In this document: positions 51,626 through 60,591 of the stretch, in pieces | How positions within the stretch are numbered: the first letter of the stretch is position 1 | How the letters are laid out: every line of letters starts with the position of its first letter | Origin: DATCYX01 sp963714425 | GTDB lineage: Bacteria; Chloroflexota; Anaerolineae; Anaerolineales; UBA4823 | Length of the DNA stretch: 64,000 nt | Direction of reading: 5' to 3' | Assembly (NCBI GenBank): GCA_963714425.1 | Contig: CAVQOI010000008.1 | Span: forward strand, 496,001-560,000 | Position numbers and translations under genes: made by a program | Notes under the pieces: model-generated | Seen by the model: the letters and a program-made list of their open reading frames with translations, nothing else | Told to the model about the DNA's origin: nothing | Databases searched by the model: none

Positions 51626-54465
51626 CCCGGAATGAGTTGTGTTAGTTGGTGAATTTTTTGTGCGATGTCCCCATGCAGATGGAAGCGGATCACGCGCCGC
51701 CCGCCATCCAGCAATGCTTCGTAGTCTCCGAGTGCTTGCGCCTGCTTCAAGACACCGAATGTAACGGAGGATCCTGGCTGTCCCGCTTGGTCCGGAATTG
51801 GGAGATCAGCGGGATCGTCAGCAGTGAATTGTATGAAGAGGCCATTCCCCCGATCGCCTTTGTGCAATTGTCCCGTTGAATGTAAATAGCGCGGACCAAA
51901 CCCGAGCGTTGTGGCGAGATGAGTTTGCTCACGCAGGCGAAGGCGGAAGGATTGCAGCTCCTGCATATTGTCCGCTTCGGGGGTCAAGAACGCCTGGATG
52001 GCGATGTAATCGCCTGGCGTCCCCCGAGCGATGAAAGCTGCGAGAGCGCTCGCAAGCGAGTTTGAAGGGATATCGGCATAAACCGCAATATCATCTGCTG
52101 TATAAACAGGATCAATCCCTGCCAGTTGTCCGGTTTGTTTGTAAGCTGCAATACGTTCTCTAGCTAGGGTTTTAGCTGCCTCGACATTAGGCTGGTTGAA
52201 TGGGTGTATACCCATTCGGTAGCCGGCGATCGCTGTTGCCATCTCCCATAGGACGAATTGCCCTCCGAGCTCATAGAGATTATCGATCGCAATCCGGATT
52301 ATTGGATGACCTGCAGATTCGAGAACAGCTAATCGTTCTTCATCCGGTAATTCATCCTCTTTATATATGCTGATAAATACACGGTCTTCTCCGTAGAGGT
52401 CCGGAGTTCCGAGTGTCTCTCCTACGACCGGGAGAATCCCGACTCCCTCCTTGCCGGTGCTCTCTGCGATGAGCTGTTCCAACCAATCCGCAAAACTTAC
52501 TATCGATGGAGAGAGTACGAATGTTAATTTATCGCGCCCCGCCTTCGCTAGCTCACCGATGGCGGTACCCAGACATGCCGCCGGATTGCTGTCGATGGGA
52601 TGGGCAACTTTGCAGACGTGTGCGGTACTCGCAGCATAGGAGAGTAATCGCGCCAAATCTACCCCTAAGAATGCAGCGGGCACCAACCCAAAGTAGGAAA
52701 GCGCTGAATAACGCCCGCCAATTTGCGGGTCGTTGAGAAAGACAGCCCGAAAGTGGAAGGTGCGGGCGATTTCGACCAATTTGCTACCAGGGTCCGTGAT
52801 AGCGATAAAATGGTCACCAGCTTCTTGTTCGCCTAGAGAAAATGAAACCAAATTGTAGAAATATTTGAATAAGGAGATGGTTTCCTCAGTAGATCCGGAT
52901 TTGGTTGAGACGATGAAGAGAGTTTTCGCCAAGTCCAGTTTTTCTGTTTGCAATAATATTTGGCCAGGATCTGTACTGTCCAGGACAGAAATCTGTAGCG
53001 GTTGTGGGCTTGAGGGGTAGGCAAAAATCTTGCTGAACATCTCTGGAGCCAGGCTAGATCCACCCATACCTAAAAGCAATCCTTGCGTGTAGCCGGCAGA
53101 TTGTATGGCATAATGGATCGCCTCAATGCGTGGTAAGTGCGTGACCATCTCTTCATGGACGTTCAGCCAGCCTAAGCGGTTATTGATTTCTGTGGGCTCG
53201 GGTTTCCACACGGTGTAGTCTTCTCGCCAGATACGCGGGATAATTTCATCCCGTGCGATTTGCAGTAGGGCACTCTCGTAATTAGCTGCGTAACTGCCCA
53301 ATGAAAAGGTGGAAGATTTCCCTGCTTGTAGATATACTTTTTTCCGCTGTTCTATGCTATTCAGAAGCGCAATAAATGATTTAGAAAATGCGTCCACCCC
53401 TTCCGACTCTAATTCCTTAGTAACCTGATCGAGTGAAACACCCAGGTTTTCTAGCTTTTCCATAACCATTCGTGCCTGATCTGTCTCCTCGGTAATAGTG
53501 ACACGAACGATTCCATGATCAAAGAATGCTTCCAGTGTATTCTGTGGCAATGTGTTCACCGTGTGCGCGCCAATAAGCTCCTGAACATAGAGAATATCAG
53601 GATATGCAGGGTTTTTTGTACTGGTGGATGCCCAGAGAGGCCGTTGGGGACGGGCGCCTTTGTCTGCCAAACGTGTAAACCGAGGGCTGGTGAAGACACC
53701 TTGAAACAAACTGTAAGCCAATTTGGCATTTGCCACTGCTGCTTTTCCTTGGAGCGAAGCTGCCTGGACGGATCGTGAGCTCTCCTTGCGCATAATCTGT
53801 TCAAGTTGCTCATCTACTTTCGTATCTAAGCGTGAAACGAAGAACGACGCCACAGATGCCAGCCGGTCAATAGGCTTACCTTCACGCAAGCGCTTTTCCA
53901 TACCAGACAGAAATGCGTCCATCACTTCTTCGTAGCGTTTTAACGAGAATATAAGAGTGACGTTGACATTGATTCCATCGGCAATCGTGTGAGAAATTGC
54001 GGGAAGCCCGGCCTTGGTAGCTGGAATCTTTATCATTAAGTTCGATCGATCCACCAACTCCCATAGCCTTTTTGCTTCAGAGATTGTCGAATCCTCATCA
54101 TATGCGAGGGTTGGGTTGACTTCCAGGCTGACATAGCCATCCAGTCCCCCAGATTTTTCATAAATAGGATGGAGCAAATCTGCAGACCTTTGAATATCCT
54201 CTACCGCTAAGGCTTCGTAAATTTCCAAGGGTGAACGACCCAGCTTTGCCAGGCGTTCGATATCTGCATCATACTCTCCGGTCACGCTAGTGCTGGATGA
54301 AGAACTTCCTGATATTGCTTTTTCAAATATGGAGGGATTCGACGTCATTCCCCTCAACCCATTATCGATTAGCGCCTGTAATTCTCCGCTAGTGATAAAT
54401 TCACGGCGGATATAGTCCAGCCAGATTGCCTGACCTAATTTTGCTAGTTCGTCTAATTTACCCAT
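51622..54465 (-). CDS. Bifunctional transaldolase / glucose-6-phosphate isomerase
   Basis: The 947-residue product has an N-terminal transaldolase domain (about residues 1-370): 'AIWLDYIRREFITSGELQAL', 'NGLRGMTSNPSIFEKAIS', the Schiff-base lysine in 'NLMIKIPATKAGLPAI', and 'RPLWASTSTKNPAYPD'. The C-terminal domain (about 400-947) is a phosphoglucose isomerase: 'GLLLGMGGSSLAPEMFSKIF', 'TLFIVSTKSGSTEETISLFK', and 'HPFNQPNVEAAKTLARERIA' near the catalytic region. Such tal-pgi fusions occur in cyanobacteria, actinobacteria and Chloroflexota, linking the pentose phosphate pathway to glycolysis. Cytoplasmic. No ribosome-binding site anomaly is seen. Confidence 0.95.
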   Translation of the reverse strand: MGKLDELAKLGQAIWLDYIRREFITSGELQALIDNGLRGMTSNPSIFEKAISGSSSSSTSVTGEYDADIERLAKLGRSPLEIYEALAVEDIQRSADLLHPIYEKSGGLDGYVSLEVNPTLAYDEDSTISEAKRLWELVDRSNLMIKIPATKAGLPAISHTIADGINVNVTLIFSLKRYEEVMDAFLSGMEKRLREGKPIDRLASVASFFVSRLDTKVDEQLEQIMRKESSRSVQAASLQGKAAVANAKLAYSLFQGVFTSPRFTRLADKGARPQRPLWASTSTKNPAYPDILYVQELIGAHTVNTLPQNTLEAFFDHGIVRVTITEETDQARMVMEKLENLGVSLDQVTKELESEGVDAFSKSFIALLNSIEQRKKVYLQAGKSSTFSLGSYAANYESALLQIARDEIIPRIWREDYTVWKPEPTEINNRLGWLNVHEEMVTHLPRIEAIHYAIQSAGYTQGLLLGMGGSSLAPEMFSKIFAYPSSPQPLQISVLDSTDPGQILLQTEKLDLAKTLFIVSTKSGSTEETISLFKYFYNLVSFSLGEQEAGDHFIAITDPGSKLVEIARTFHFRAVFLNDPQIGGRYSALSYFGLVPAAFLGVDLARLLSYAASTAHVCKVAHPIDSNPAACLGTAIGELAKAGRDKLTFVLSPSIVSFADWLEQLIAESTGKEGVGILPVVGETLGTPDLYGEDRVFISIYKEDELPDEERLAVLESAGHPIIRIAIDNLYELGGQFVLWEMATAIAGYRMGIHPFNQPNVEAAKTLARERIAAYKQTGQLAGIDPVYTADDIAVYADIPSNSLASALAAFIARGTPGDYIAIQAFLTPEADNMQELQSFRLRLREQTHLATTLGFGPRYLHSTGQLHKGDRGNGLFIQFTADDPADLPIPDQAGQPGSSVTFGVLKQAQALGDYEALLDGGRRVIRFHLHGDIAQKIHQLTQLIPG

Positions 54466-54505
54466 AGCCTCTCCTTCGATGACAATGATAATCCATTTTC
54501 TAAGC

Positions 54506-54511
54506 TATAAT
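54506..54511 (+). promoter_or_regulatory. -10 element placed for a leaderless transcript
   Basis: A perfect TATAAT ends 8 bases before the ATG at 54519 and no purine-rich ribosome-binding site lies between. A transcription start at the usual distance would fall on or beside the ATG, suggesting leaderless translation. Confidence 0.5.
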
Positions 54512-54518
54512 TTTATTT

Positions 54519-55796
54519 ATGCCCATCCCTTTTCCACCTAAGAATTATATCCTCGTGCCCTCTCAAGTTGAGGGGATTGAGATATTTGCGCCTGCACCAG
54601 GAGAGGAGCAGCTAAGCGGTGAGATCGCTGGATTTAAGTGCCCACAATGCGGAGCTGTCACAGAATATAGTGTCCTAGAGAGTGGTCTAAAATGCGATCA
54701 TTGTGGGTATGCTTCTCCAACTGGCGAAGACGCGGTAGGGGAAAAAGCGGAGGAGCTTGAGTTTACTTCTGAGAACCTGATAAATCACCAATATGGGTGG
54801 GGAGCGGATCGTAGAGCGTTTGAGTGCGATACTTGTGGGGCGAGCACTGCAGTTGAACCACAGGCATTAGTACACACATGTGCATTTTGCGGGTCCCACC
54901 AAGTATTGCTGAAAGACGGCCAAGATAAAATACTCCGCCCGCGTTATTTGATCCCATTTGAAATTGAAAATATTATGTGTGAGCAGATAACGAGCAAATG
55001 GCTCGGCAGCAGCTGGATGACCCCCAGGGCGATGCGTCGATCGGCAGAAAACCCAGAGTTTTCTGGTGTCTTTCTTCCGTACTGGACGTTCGATTCCGTC
55101 GCAACGGCTGATTGGCAAGCCGAAGTCGGTCATACTGAGCACGAACGGTACTTTCAGGATGGTGAGTGGAAAGTCCGCACGATTATCAAATGGAAGTGGG
55201 AGCGCGGAAAAGTCCGTGAGCGTTTCGATGATCTCATCATCAATGGCACCAATAGGATCAGCGAGCACTTATTAAGAAAGATAAATGCGTTCGACTTACA
55301 CCAGCTTCGCGCCTATGAGCCAGGCTTTCTTGCTGGATATCAAGCGCTTGCCTTCGATCGAGCCCTTGAAGAAGCCTGGGAACAAGCCCGCAGTGAGATG
55401 AGGGAGAGAACCCGTCAGGCATGCCGATCCCAAGCCAGCACTACCCAGATTCGGAGTTTCAGTTTAAATCTTGATTTCAGCGAGGAGAGCTGGCGATATA
55501 TCATATTACCCGTATATTTAACGAGCTATCGCTATCAGGGTCAAAGTTACCAGGTGTTAATTAATGGTCAGACCGGAGTGATCACCGGACAGCGTCCAGT
55601 GGATTGGATGAAAGTTTGGCTCATTATTGCTGCAATCCTGTGCCCGGGAGTTTTGTTCGCGTTGATCGGCTTGTCGACAGTGCTTATCGGCGGTGCAGGT
55701 GTATTGCTGGGGGGGATTGGATTTGTGCTGATGATGGTTGGATTAGCAGGGTCAACGATGATTTTACGTCAAGCTATGGCAATGGATGATATATGA
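54519..55796 (+). CDS. Zinc-ribbon membrane protein
   Basis: The 425-residue product has three N-terminal CxxC pairs forming zinc ribbons: 'FKCPQCGAVTEYSVLESG', 'LKCDHCGYASPTGE', 'FECDTCGASTAVEP' and 'HTCAFCGSHQVLLKD'. A middle domain with 'LRPRYLIPFEIENIMCEQIT', 'FLPYWTFDSVATADWQAEVG' follows, and two or three C-terminal hydrophobic segments ('VWLIIAAILCPGVLFALIGL'). Family members are often labelled replication factor Y-like or TFIIB-type zinc ribbon proteins without known function. Its neighbour at 55809 is a paralogue: both have 'W(Q)AEVGxE/Hx' segments, and both end in helices. Function unknown. Confidence 0.8.
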   Translation: MPIPFPPKNYILVPSQVEGIEIFAPAPGEEQLSGEIAGFKCPQCGAVTEYSVLESGLKCDHCGYASPTGEDAVGEKAEELEFTSENLINHQYGWGADRRAFECDTCGASTAVEPQALVHTCAFCGSHQVLLKDGQDKILRPRYLIPFEIENIMCEQITSKWLGSSWMTPRAMRRSAENPEFSGVFLPYWTFDSVATADWQAEVGHTEHERYFQDGEWKVRTIIKWKWERGKVRERFDDLIINGTNRISEHLLRKINAFDLHQLRAYEPGFLAGYQALAFDRALEEAWEQARSEMRERTRQACRSQASTTQIRSFSLNLDFSEESWRYIILPVYLTSYRYQGQSYQVLINGQTGVITGQRPVDWMKVWLIIAAILCPGVLFALIGLSTVLIGGAGVLLGGIGFVLMMVGLAGSTMILRQAMAMDDI

Positions 55797-55808
55797 GGGG
55801 GGTTATCG

Positions 55809-56915
55809 ATGGATAGCGTGACAAAGACTACCCGCACATCGACTGAAAACCCAAGGGAATGGGGTTATGCATTCGATGTAGCAGTCTGCCCATTGTGTGA
55901 TTCGACGTTTGTAATAAAAAAAGGAGGACTCCCGAGACGCTGTCCCCAGTGCTATCGTGATTGGATTGCACCAATAGAATCAGACACATCACAATTGCCT
56001 TATGCTTATCCGCCAGAGTTTGTAATTAGAAGTAGACAATCACCTCATTCGATAATCAATAATCTTGAAGTATATATCCGGACGATCCCTTATGCCCCAT
56101 TCGACCTGGCACCTGATAAATTATTAGAGCGTATGCAGGAAATCTTTTTGCCTACTTGGCTTGTTGATGTCGATGTCGAAGCGATTTGGCAGGCAGAGGT
56201 TGGATATGAGTATCAGGTTGTCAGCCACCAAGATCGATACGATGAAAACACCGGTGGGTGGAAATCCGATGAAGTAACTGAGGCGAGGGTCCGCTGGGAA
56301 CCGCGCGTTGGCACACTAAATCGTAGGTACGAGAACATATCCACTCCAGCCCTGGAGAAAGAAGAGGCTCTTGAGGTCCTTATTGATGTGAGCGATCTCA
56401 GCCAAGCAAAAGATTACGATCCAGAATTTGTAGAAGAAAAGCTTGTTCACTTGCCCAGCAGGTTGCCTCAGGATGCCTGGAATTCAAGCGAGCTCAAGAT
56501 TAGAGCTGAAGTAGAACAAATATGCCGGGATGCAGCTGGAGGGGAGCATATCCGCCAGTTTGAATGGGAGCCGGATTTTCGCGGGCAAAATTGGACCCTT
56601 TTGTTACATCCAATATTCACGACCTACTACCTTGACGATCATGGAGAACCCCAGAGTATATTGGTTCATGCGATTAGCGGCAACGTGCACGGGTCAAGGC
56701 GATCATCACTAAAGAGGGCGCAACGCACGGCCAAAATTATTATTGCTATCGCACTCTCGATATTCTTGTTCAGCCTGATCGCCACTGCTTTTGGAGTAAT
56801 TTATCCACCATCGTTGATCCTGGCAGCCATTGGTCTTCTGTTATCTATCCTCGTTGGGCTATTTTCACTCCTACCATTGGGAATTGCCTGGCAATTTAAT
56901 CGGTTTCAGAAATAG
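55809..56915 (+). CDS. Zinc-ribbon membrane protein, paralogue
   Basis: The 368-residue product starts with one zinc ribbon, 'VAVCPLCDSTFVIKKGGLPR' and 'RCPQCYRDWIAP', one fewer pair set than its neighbour. The middle part 'LEVYIRTIPYAPFDLAPDKL', 'IFLPTWLVDVDVEAIWQAEV' aligns with the corresponding domain at 54519, then 'FTTYYLDDHGEPQSILVHAI' and two C-terminal membrane helices. The two genes are 12 bases apart and read as a co-transcribed pair. The membrane end suggests a partner at the cell envelope. Function unknown. Confidence 0.78.
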   Translation: MDSVTKTTRTSTENPREWGYAFDVAVCPLCDSTFVIKKGGLPRRCPQCYRDWIAPIESDTSQLPYAYPPEFVIRSRQSPHSIINNLEVYIRTIPYAPFDLAPDKLLERMQEIFLPTWLVDVDVEAIWQAEVGYEYQVVSHQDRYDENTGGWKSDEVTEARVRWEPRVGTLNRRYENISTPALEKEEALEVLIDVSDLSQAKDYDPEFVEEKLVHLPSRLPQDAWNSSELKIRAEVEQICRDAAGGEHIRQFEWEPDFRGQNWTLLLHPIFTTYYLDDHGEPQSILVHAISGNVHGSRRSSLKRAQRTAKIIIAIALSIFLFSLIATAFGVIYPPSLILAAIGLLLSILVGLFSLLPLGIAWQFNRFQK

Positions 56916-56925
56916 CCGTGAAATA

Positions 56926-57774
56926 ATGAGCCCAGACACGACACCATTAATTGTAGCCTTCGTGGCAGATTTGTATTTTGCTTCTCGCATTGAATCGACA
57001 GGGAATGCCTTGGGTTTTCGGTCAATATTCCTCGAAAAGGGAGAGGATCTTTTTACTGATGATTTCAGCAAGTCGCATGGAATCGTGGCAGAGCAGCTCG
57101 CCGGTGTTGAGAGTATTGTAGTCGAGCATCTTAGCAGATTACACCCGGCTCTCATTCTATTCGACTTAAACAATTCGTCCATCCCCTGGCAGGAGTGGAT
57201 AGTCCTGATTAAGACATCACCGGCAACCCGGCGTGTACCAGTCGTTTGCTTTGGGGCCCATATGGATACCAGTGCGATGAAATCTGCGAAGGCATCGGGA
57301 GCAGATGCAGTGCTGGCTCGCTCCCGGTTTGTGCAAACCCTGGATTCAATCATTCATTCATACGCGAAGCGGACTAATTACAATGCGATCAATGACGCCT
57401 GCCAGCAGAAGTTATCGTTGCTTGCTGTGCGCGGCTTGGATGAATTTAGTCGAGGTGAGTACTTCGAGGCGCATGAGTTCCTGGAAGAGGCCTGGAACGA
57501 AGATTCTTCCCCTGGACGAGAGCTATACCGTGCCATTTTACAGGTAGCAGTTGCTTACTACCAGATCCAGCGTCACAATTATAGAGGCGCGGTGAAGATG
57601 TTCCTACGTCTGCGGCAATGGATTGACCCGTTGCCAGATACCTGCCGCGGCGTCGATGTCGCTCAATTACGCTCCGATGCCCAGCATGTCCAGAAGGAGC
57701 TCATCGCTCTAGGGGAGGAACGCATCGGAGAATTCAACCCGAGCTTATTCAAGCCAGTCGTATTCAGGCCTTAG
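56926..57774 (+). CDS. Receiver-like domain fused to DUF309 domain
   Basis: I start at ATG 56926, 10 bases after the previous stop; a longer frame from 56830 lies inside the upstream gene. The 282-residue product has an N-terminal alpha/beta domain resembling a response-regulator receiver ('PLIVAFVADLYFASRIESTG', 'LHPALILFDLNNSSIPWQEW', 'RRVPVVCFGAHMDTSAMKSA', 'ASGADAVLARSRFVQTLDSI') and a C-terminal DUF309 domain with the family's 'FSRGEYFEAHEFLEEAWNED' motif (PF03745). The phosphorylation pocket is degenerate: 'LILFDLN' has a Asp, but no acidic pair near the start. It may be a scaffold or a pseudo-receiver; DUF309 is of unknown function. Confidence 0.8.
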   Translation: MSPDTTPLIVAFVADLYFASRIESTGNALGFRSIFLEKGEDLFTDDFSKSHGIVAEQLAGVESIVVEHLSRLHPALILFDLNNSSIPWQEWIVLIKTSPATRRVPVVCFGAHMDTSAMKSAKASGADAVLARSRFVQTLDSIIHSYAKRTNYNAINDACQQKLSLLAVRGLDEFSRGEYFEAHEFLEEAWNEDSSPGRELYRAILQVAVAYYQIQRHNYRGAVKMFLRLRQWIDPLPDTCRGVDVAQLRSDAQHVQKELIALGEERIGEFNPSLFKPVVFRP

Positions 57775-57841
57775 TTTCTGGAAATTACTAGAGAGACCCC
57801 CATTCAACGAGAATTCAAACCGATCTACTTATTTCATTACT

Positions 57842-58069
57842 TTAGTGCCCGCATGATGCACAACTACCGCTGCTGCAGCTGGCGCATGATGCATTGTTAC
57901 CCCCAGCAAGTACCCGCCCACCACTCTGAGCATTAAAGACCGATATCGTACGAGACGTATGATCGCTATTGCATTTAACGCATTCAATCAGTGCATCCGC
58001 GTCCTTCATCGAGCGCAACGCATCAAAACGACTGCCGCAATCTAAACACACATATTCATAGAGAGCCAT
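57842..58069 (-). CDS. FmdB-family zinc-ribbon protein
   Basis: The 75-residue product matches the FmdB/CxxC regulatory protein family: 'MALYEYVCLDCGSRFDALRS', then 'LIECVKCNSDHTSRTIS' forming the two CxxC pairs, and a Ser/Cys-rich tail 'NNASCASCSSGSCASCGH'. Family members are small and often described as putative regulators. It lies alone on the minus strand between two plus-strand genes. The Cys-rich end might bind additional metal. Confidence 0.88.
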   Translation of the reverse strand: MALYEYVCLDCGSRFDALRSMKDADALIECVKCNSDHTSRTISVFNAQSGGRVLAGGNNASCASCSSGSCASCGH

Positions 58070-58205
58070 AATACACCTTAGATTATATTTATCCGAATAT
58101 TCTAATCTCAGCGAGTACTGAGGTCAATGGACAAAGATCACAATTCACATCGTCGTTATGCCTGGTTAGAGATGAAGCTATTTAATGGGAGTTGGTGTTG
58201 GCAGG

Positions 58206-58211
58206 TATAAT
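58206..58211 (+). promoter_or_regulatory. Possible -10 element for the HExxH gene
   Basis: A perfect TATAAT lies 67 bases before the ATG at 58279; the -35 is not evident. The gap 58070-58278 also contains an imperfect AT-rich inverted repeat near 58080-58110 that could serve the divergent FmdB-type gene. Confidence 0.35.
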
Positions 58212-58278
58212 AACGAGCACTTATCGCTAGATTAATCATAATTACAGATGGTATGCGGTCAGTAGATGGAGGTGAGCA

Positions 58279-58839
58279 ATGGTGGAGGAGAATTGTGACA
58301 AGAAGGTTCGTGGACTTTACGAATGGGAAATTACTGAATTCTCATCCGTATTTGGAGATTCGTTAGATTACGCGCGTGTACGCATTCATGAATGTACGGG
58401 GTGGACCGACCTGCTTGACCGCCTGGGACGGCGGCTAAAAGGATTGCCACCAGCTGGCAAGAGCTCGCACAATGCTGTTACATTAGGCAATCACTGTTTC
58501 TTCCCAGTAGAGATGCCTACAGTATTGCTTCCCATTGGCCATCCCGAAGGTTACAAACACGATTGGCTGGTTCATGAGATAACGCATGCATGGCAGTTCC
58601 AGAAGAACGGTTGGACTTACCTTTTCGAAGCCTTAAGAGCGCAATTTCGCGAAAAGGAAAAAGCCTATGATTTTGAAGGAGAGCAGGGACTATTAAAGAG
58701 CCGCCAGAAGGGGAAGATCTTCAAACAGTTTAATCCCGAGCAACAGGGTAATATCGCCCAGAGCTATTACGACCGCAAGCGCCACGGTCGTGATGTTGGC
58801 GCCTGGGAATCATTTATCGAGGAGATTAAGAAATCATAG
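58279..58839 (+). CDS. Small HExxH-type putative metalloprotease
   Basis: The ATG has a good GGAGGTGA site. The 186-residue product has no signal peptide. Its centre holds an HExxH motif, 'WLVHEITHAWQFQKNGWTYL' (HEITH), with the glutamine-rich continuation seen in DUF4157-type and other zinc metalloprotease-like domains. Upstream is 'SHNAVTLGNHCFFPVEMP', which resembles the 'A.T.G..I.F' strand before HExxH in that group. A downstream third metal ligand is not clear. The last 14 bases overlap the convergent GT4 gene's end. The role is unknown. Confidence 0.65.
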   Translation: MVEENCDKKVRGLYEWEITEFSSVFGDSLDYARVRIHECTGWTDLLDRLGRRLKGLPPAGKSSHNAVTLGNHCFFPVEMPTVLLPIGHPEGYKHDWLVHEITHAWQFQKNGWTYLFEALRAQFREKEKAYDFEGEQGLLKSRQKGKIFKQFNPEQQGNIAQSYYDRKRHGRDVGAWESFIEEIKKS

Positions 58840-60055
58840 TTTCAAGCAACTCGGCCAACTGGATTGCTTGTTTCCGGCGCGAATAATATCTCTCGGTGAA
58901 ATCACGCCCATTCCGGCCCATTCGTTCAACAGCCTTGGGATTATTCTTTAGATCAATCAAAGCCTGAGCTAAAGCATGGGGGTCTTCAGGTGGCACATAT
59001 ACACCCGCCTGCGCCTGATCTATAATTTGCCTGGCCTCTCCGTCTACGCAAAGCAAAACAGGTCGTTGGCAAGCCCACGAATCAAATAGCTTGGACGGCA
59101 AGGTGTCTTTGAATAGGTCAATTTTTCGAAGGGGGATGAGGGCGACATCAGCAGCAGAAATGAATGAAGGGATGACATTCGTGGGTTTTTCTGAAAGCAG
59201 GGTAATATTCGATATATTCATTCTGGCTGCCATGGATGTCAGCTCAGCCTTAACAGGTCCCTCCCCGATGAACAAGAACTGGATATCGGTGTCCTCGCGG
59301 AGTATTTCGGCTGCCTGGACGATTGTTTCTAGTCCCTGTGCGATTCCATGAATCCCCGCATAAAGTGCGACAAACTTACCTTCCAGCCCATATTCTTTGC
59401 GCAAGGTTTGGCGATCTGCAGGTTTATACTTAAAAACGTCAACATTGGCCCCATTCGGTACGACTTCAATTTTGTTCTCCGGAAAGCCACGCTCGATCAG
59501 ACGTCGGCGCGAACCCTGCGTGACTACGATTATCTTCTCGGCTTTTTTGTAACAGGCTTCTTCGAGAAAAGTTGCCCCACGTATGGCGAGCGATCCCGAT
59601 AGCTCACCTAAGGCAATAGCTGACTCAGGCCAAAGATCGCGAACTTCGAAAACCATTGGAATTCGCTTTATGAATTTCAGTGCCAATGCTGCGCCGCCCA
59701 CGAATAGTGGTGGCGAGCTTGCATATATCAAATCATACTTTTCGCGTGCCAGAAGTACGCCAGCAATGGTTGCATTCACCATATAAGTGAGGTAGAAAAG
59801 CATTCGGGATGCGAAATTCTTAGTTGGCGATGCTTTGACCCACACTCGGATAAGTTTGATTCCATCAAGTTGATCTCTCTGGAAGAATATACGGCGGTAT
59901 TGGGGTGGGATAATCCCAGAGGGATGGTTTGGCACCTCGCAAATCATTGTGACTTCGTGACCAAGACGCACCCAGTTGGACGCCATCTCATAGGCGCGTA
60001 TTTGTGTTGCTCCAACTTCGGGTATAAAGTATTGGGATAGGTATAGGATTCTCAT
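58826..60055 (-). CDS. Family 4 glycosyltransferase (WbuB-like)
   Basis: The 409-residue product is a GT-B enzyme with 'ILYLSQYFIPEVGATQIRAY' and 'EMASNWVRLGHEVTMICEVP' at the start, 'IPMVFEVRDLWPESAIALGE', and the donor side with 'VALYAGIHGIAQGLETIVQA', 'FIGEGPVKAELTSMAARMNI' and 'DTLPSKLFDSWACQRPVLLC' carrying the conserved Glu/Asp-type EX7E region. This is close to WbuB, which transfers N-acetylfucosamine in O-antigen synthesis, but the sugar is not determined. It precedes two more GT4 genes and a flippase in one minus-strand run. Confidence 0.9.
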   Translation of the reverse strand: MRILYLSQYFIPEVGATQIRAYEMASNWVRLGHEVTMICEVPNHPSGIIPPQYRRIFFQRDQLDGIKLIRVWVKASPTKNFASRMLFYLTYMVNATIAGVLLAREKYDLIYASSPPLFVGGAALALKFIKRIPMVFEVRDLWPESAIALGELSGSLAIRGATFLEEACYKKAEKIIVVTQGSRRRLIERGFPENKIEVVPNGANVDVFKYKPADRQTLRKEYGLEGKFVALYAGIHGIAQGLETIVQAAEILREDTDIQFLFIGEGPVKAELTSMAARMNISNITLLSEKPTNVIPSFISAADVALIPLRKIDLFKDTLPSKLFDSWACQRPVLLCVDGEARQIIDQAQAGVYVPPEDPHALAQALIDLKNNPKAVERMGRNGRDFTERYYSRRKQAIQLAELLETMIS

Positions 60056-60063
60056 AACCCCAG

Positions 60064-60591
60064 TCAGATTTTTAGTATTTGTGCGTAAAAATCAAGCAGC
60101 CTAAATTCCATGTCCTCCCACCGGAATTTTTTGGCCACTAAGTTTCGACCTTGTTCTCCCATAGCTTTGGCTGTCAGGGGATTTTGCAGAAGCTCAATGA
60201 TTGCTTGCGCGTGCGCCTCGGGATTACTTGGATTCACGAGGTAGCCATTAGTTCCATTATTAATATATGGCCTAATCGACGCGAGGTCACTGCTAACAAT
60301 GGGTAAACCATATGCCATGTATTCAAAGAGTTTCGTTGGAATATTCTTTTGATATTTTTTGACGGGTGAAAACGGGACCCAACCCACTGTCGCTTGATTG
60401 AGATACTCGTGCACATCATCGAATGGAACAGCGCCAGTTATTAGCACATCTTGTTCGAGCCGATAGGAAGCGACGATCTCGCTTACCTCAGCTCGATGAG
60501 AAGCGGGGGCGAAGGGACCCACTAGGAGTAAGCGAGCCTTTGGGACAGACGCGTGTACCATTGAGAATGCTCGTAACATAAGCCTGGAGCC
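60064..60591 (-). CDS. Family 4 glycosyltransferase, C-terminal fragment
   Basis: This part is in the same frame as the N-terminal fragment and begins after the TGA. It carries the donor-binding domain: 'KARLLLVGPFAPASHRAEVS', 'LNQATVGWVPFSPVKKYQKN', 'IPTKLFEYMAYGLPIVSSDL' with the conserved Glu, and 'SIRPYINNGTNGYLVNPSNP'. The first ATG is at 60579. Confidence 0.78.
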   Translation of the reverse strand, partial: GSRLMLRAFSMVHASVPKARLLLVGPFAPASHRAEVSEIVASYRLEQDVLITGAVPFDDVHEYLNQATVGWVPFSPVKKYQKNIPTKLFEYMAYGLPIVSSDLASIRPYINNGTNGYLVNPSNPEAHAQAIIELLQNPLTAKAMGEQGRNLVAKKFRWEDMEFRLLDFYAQILKI

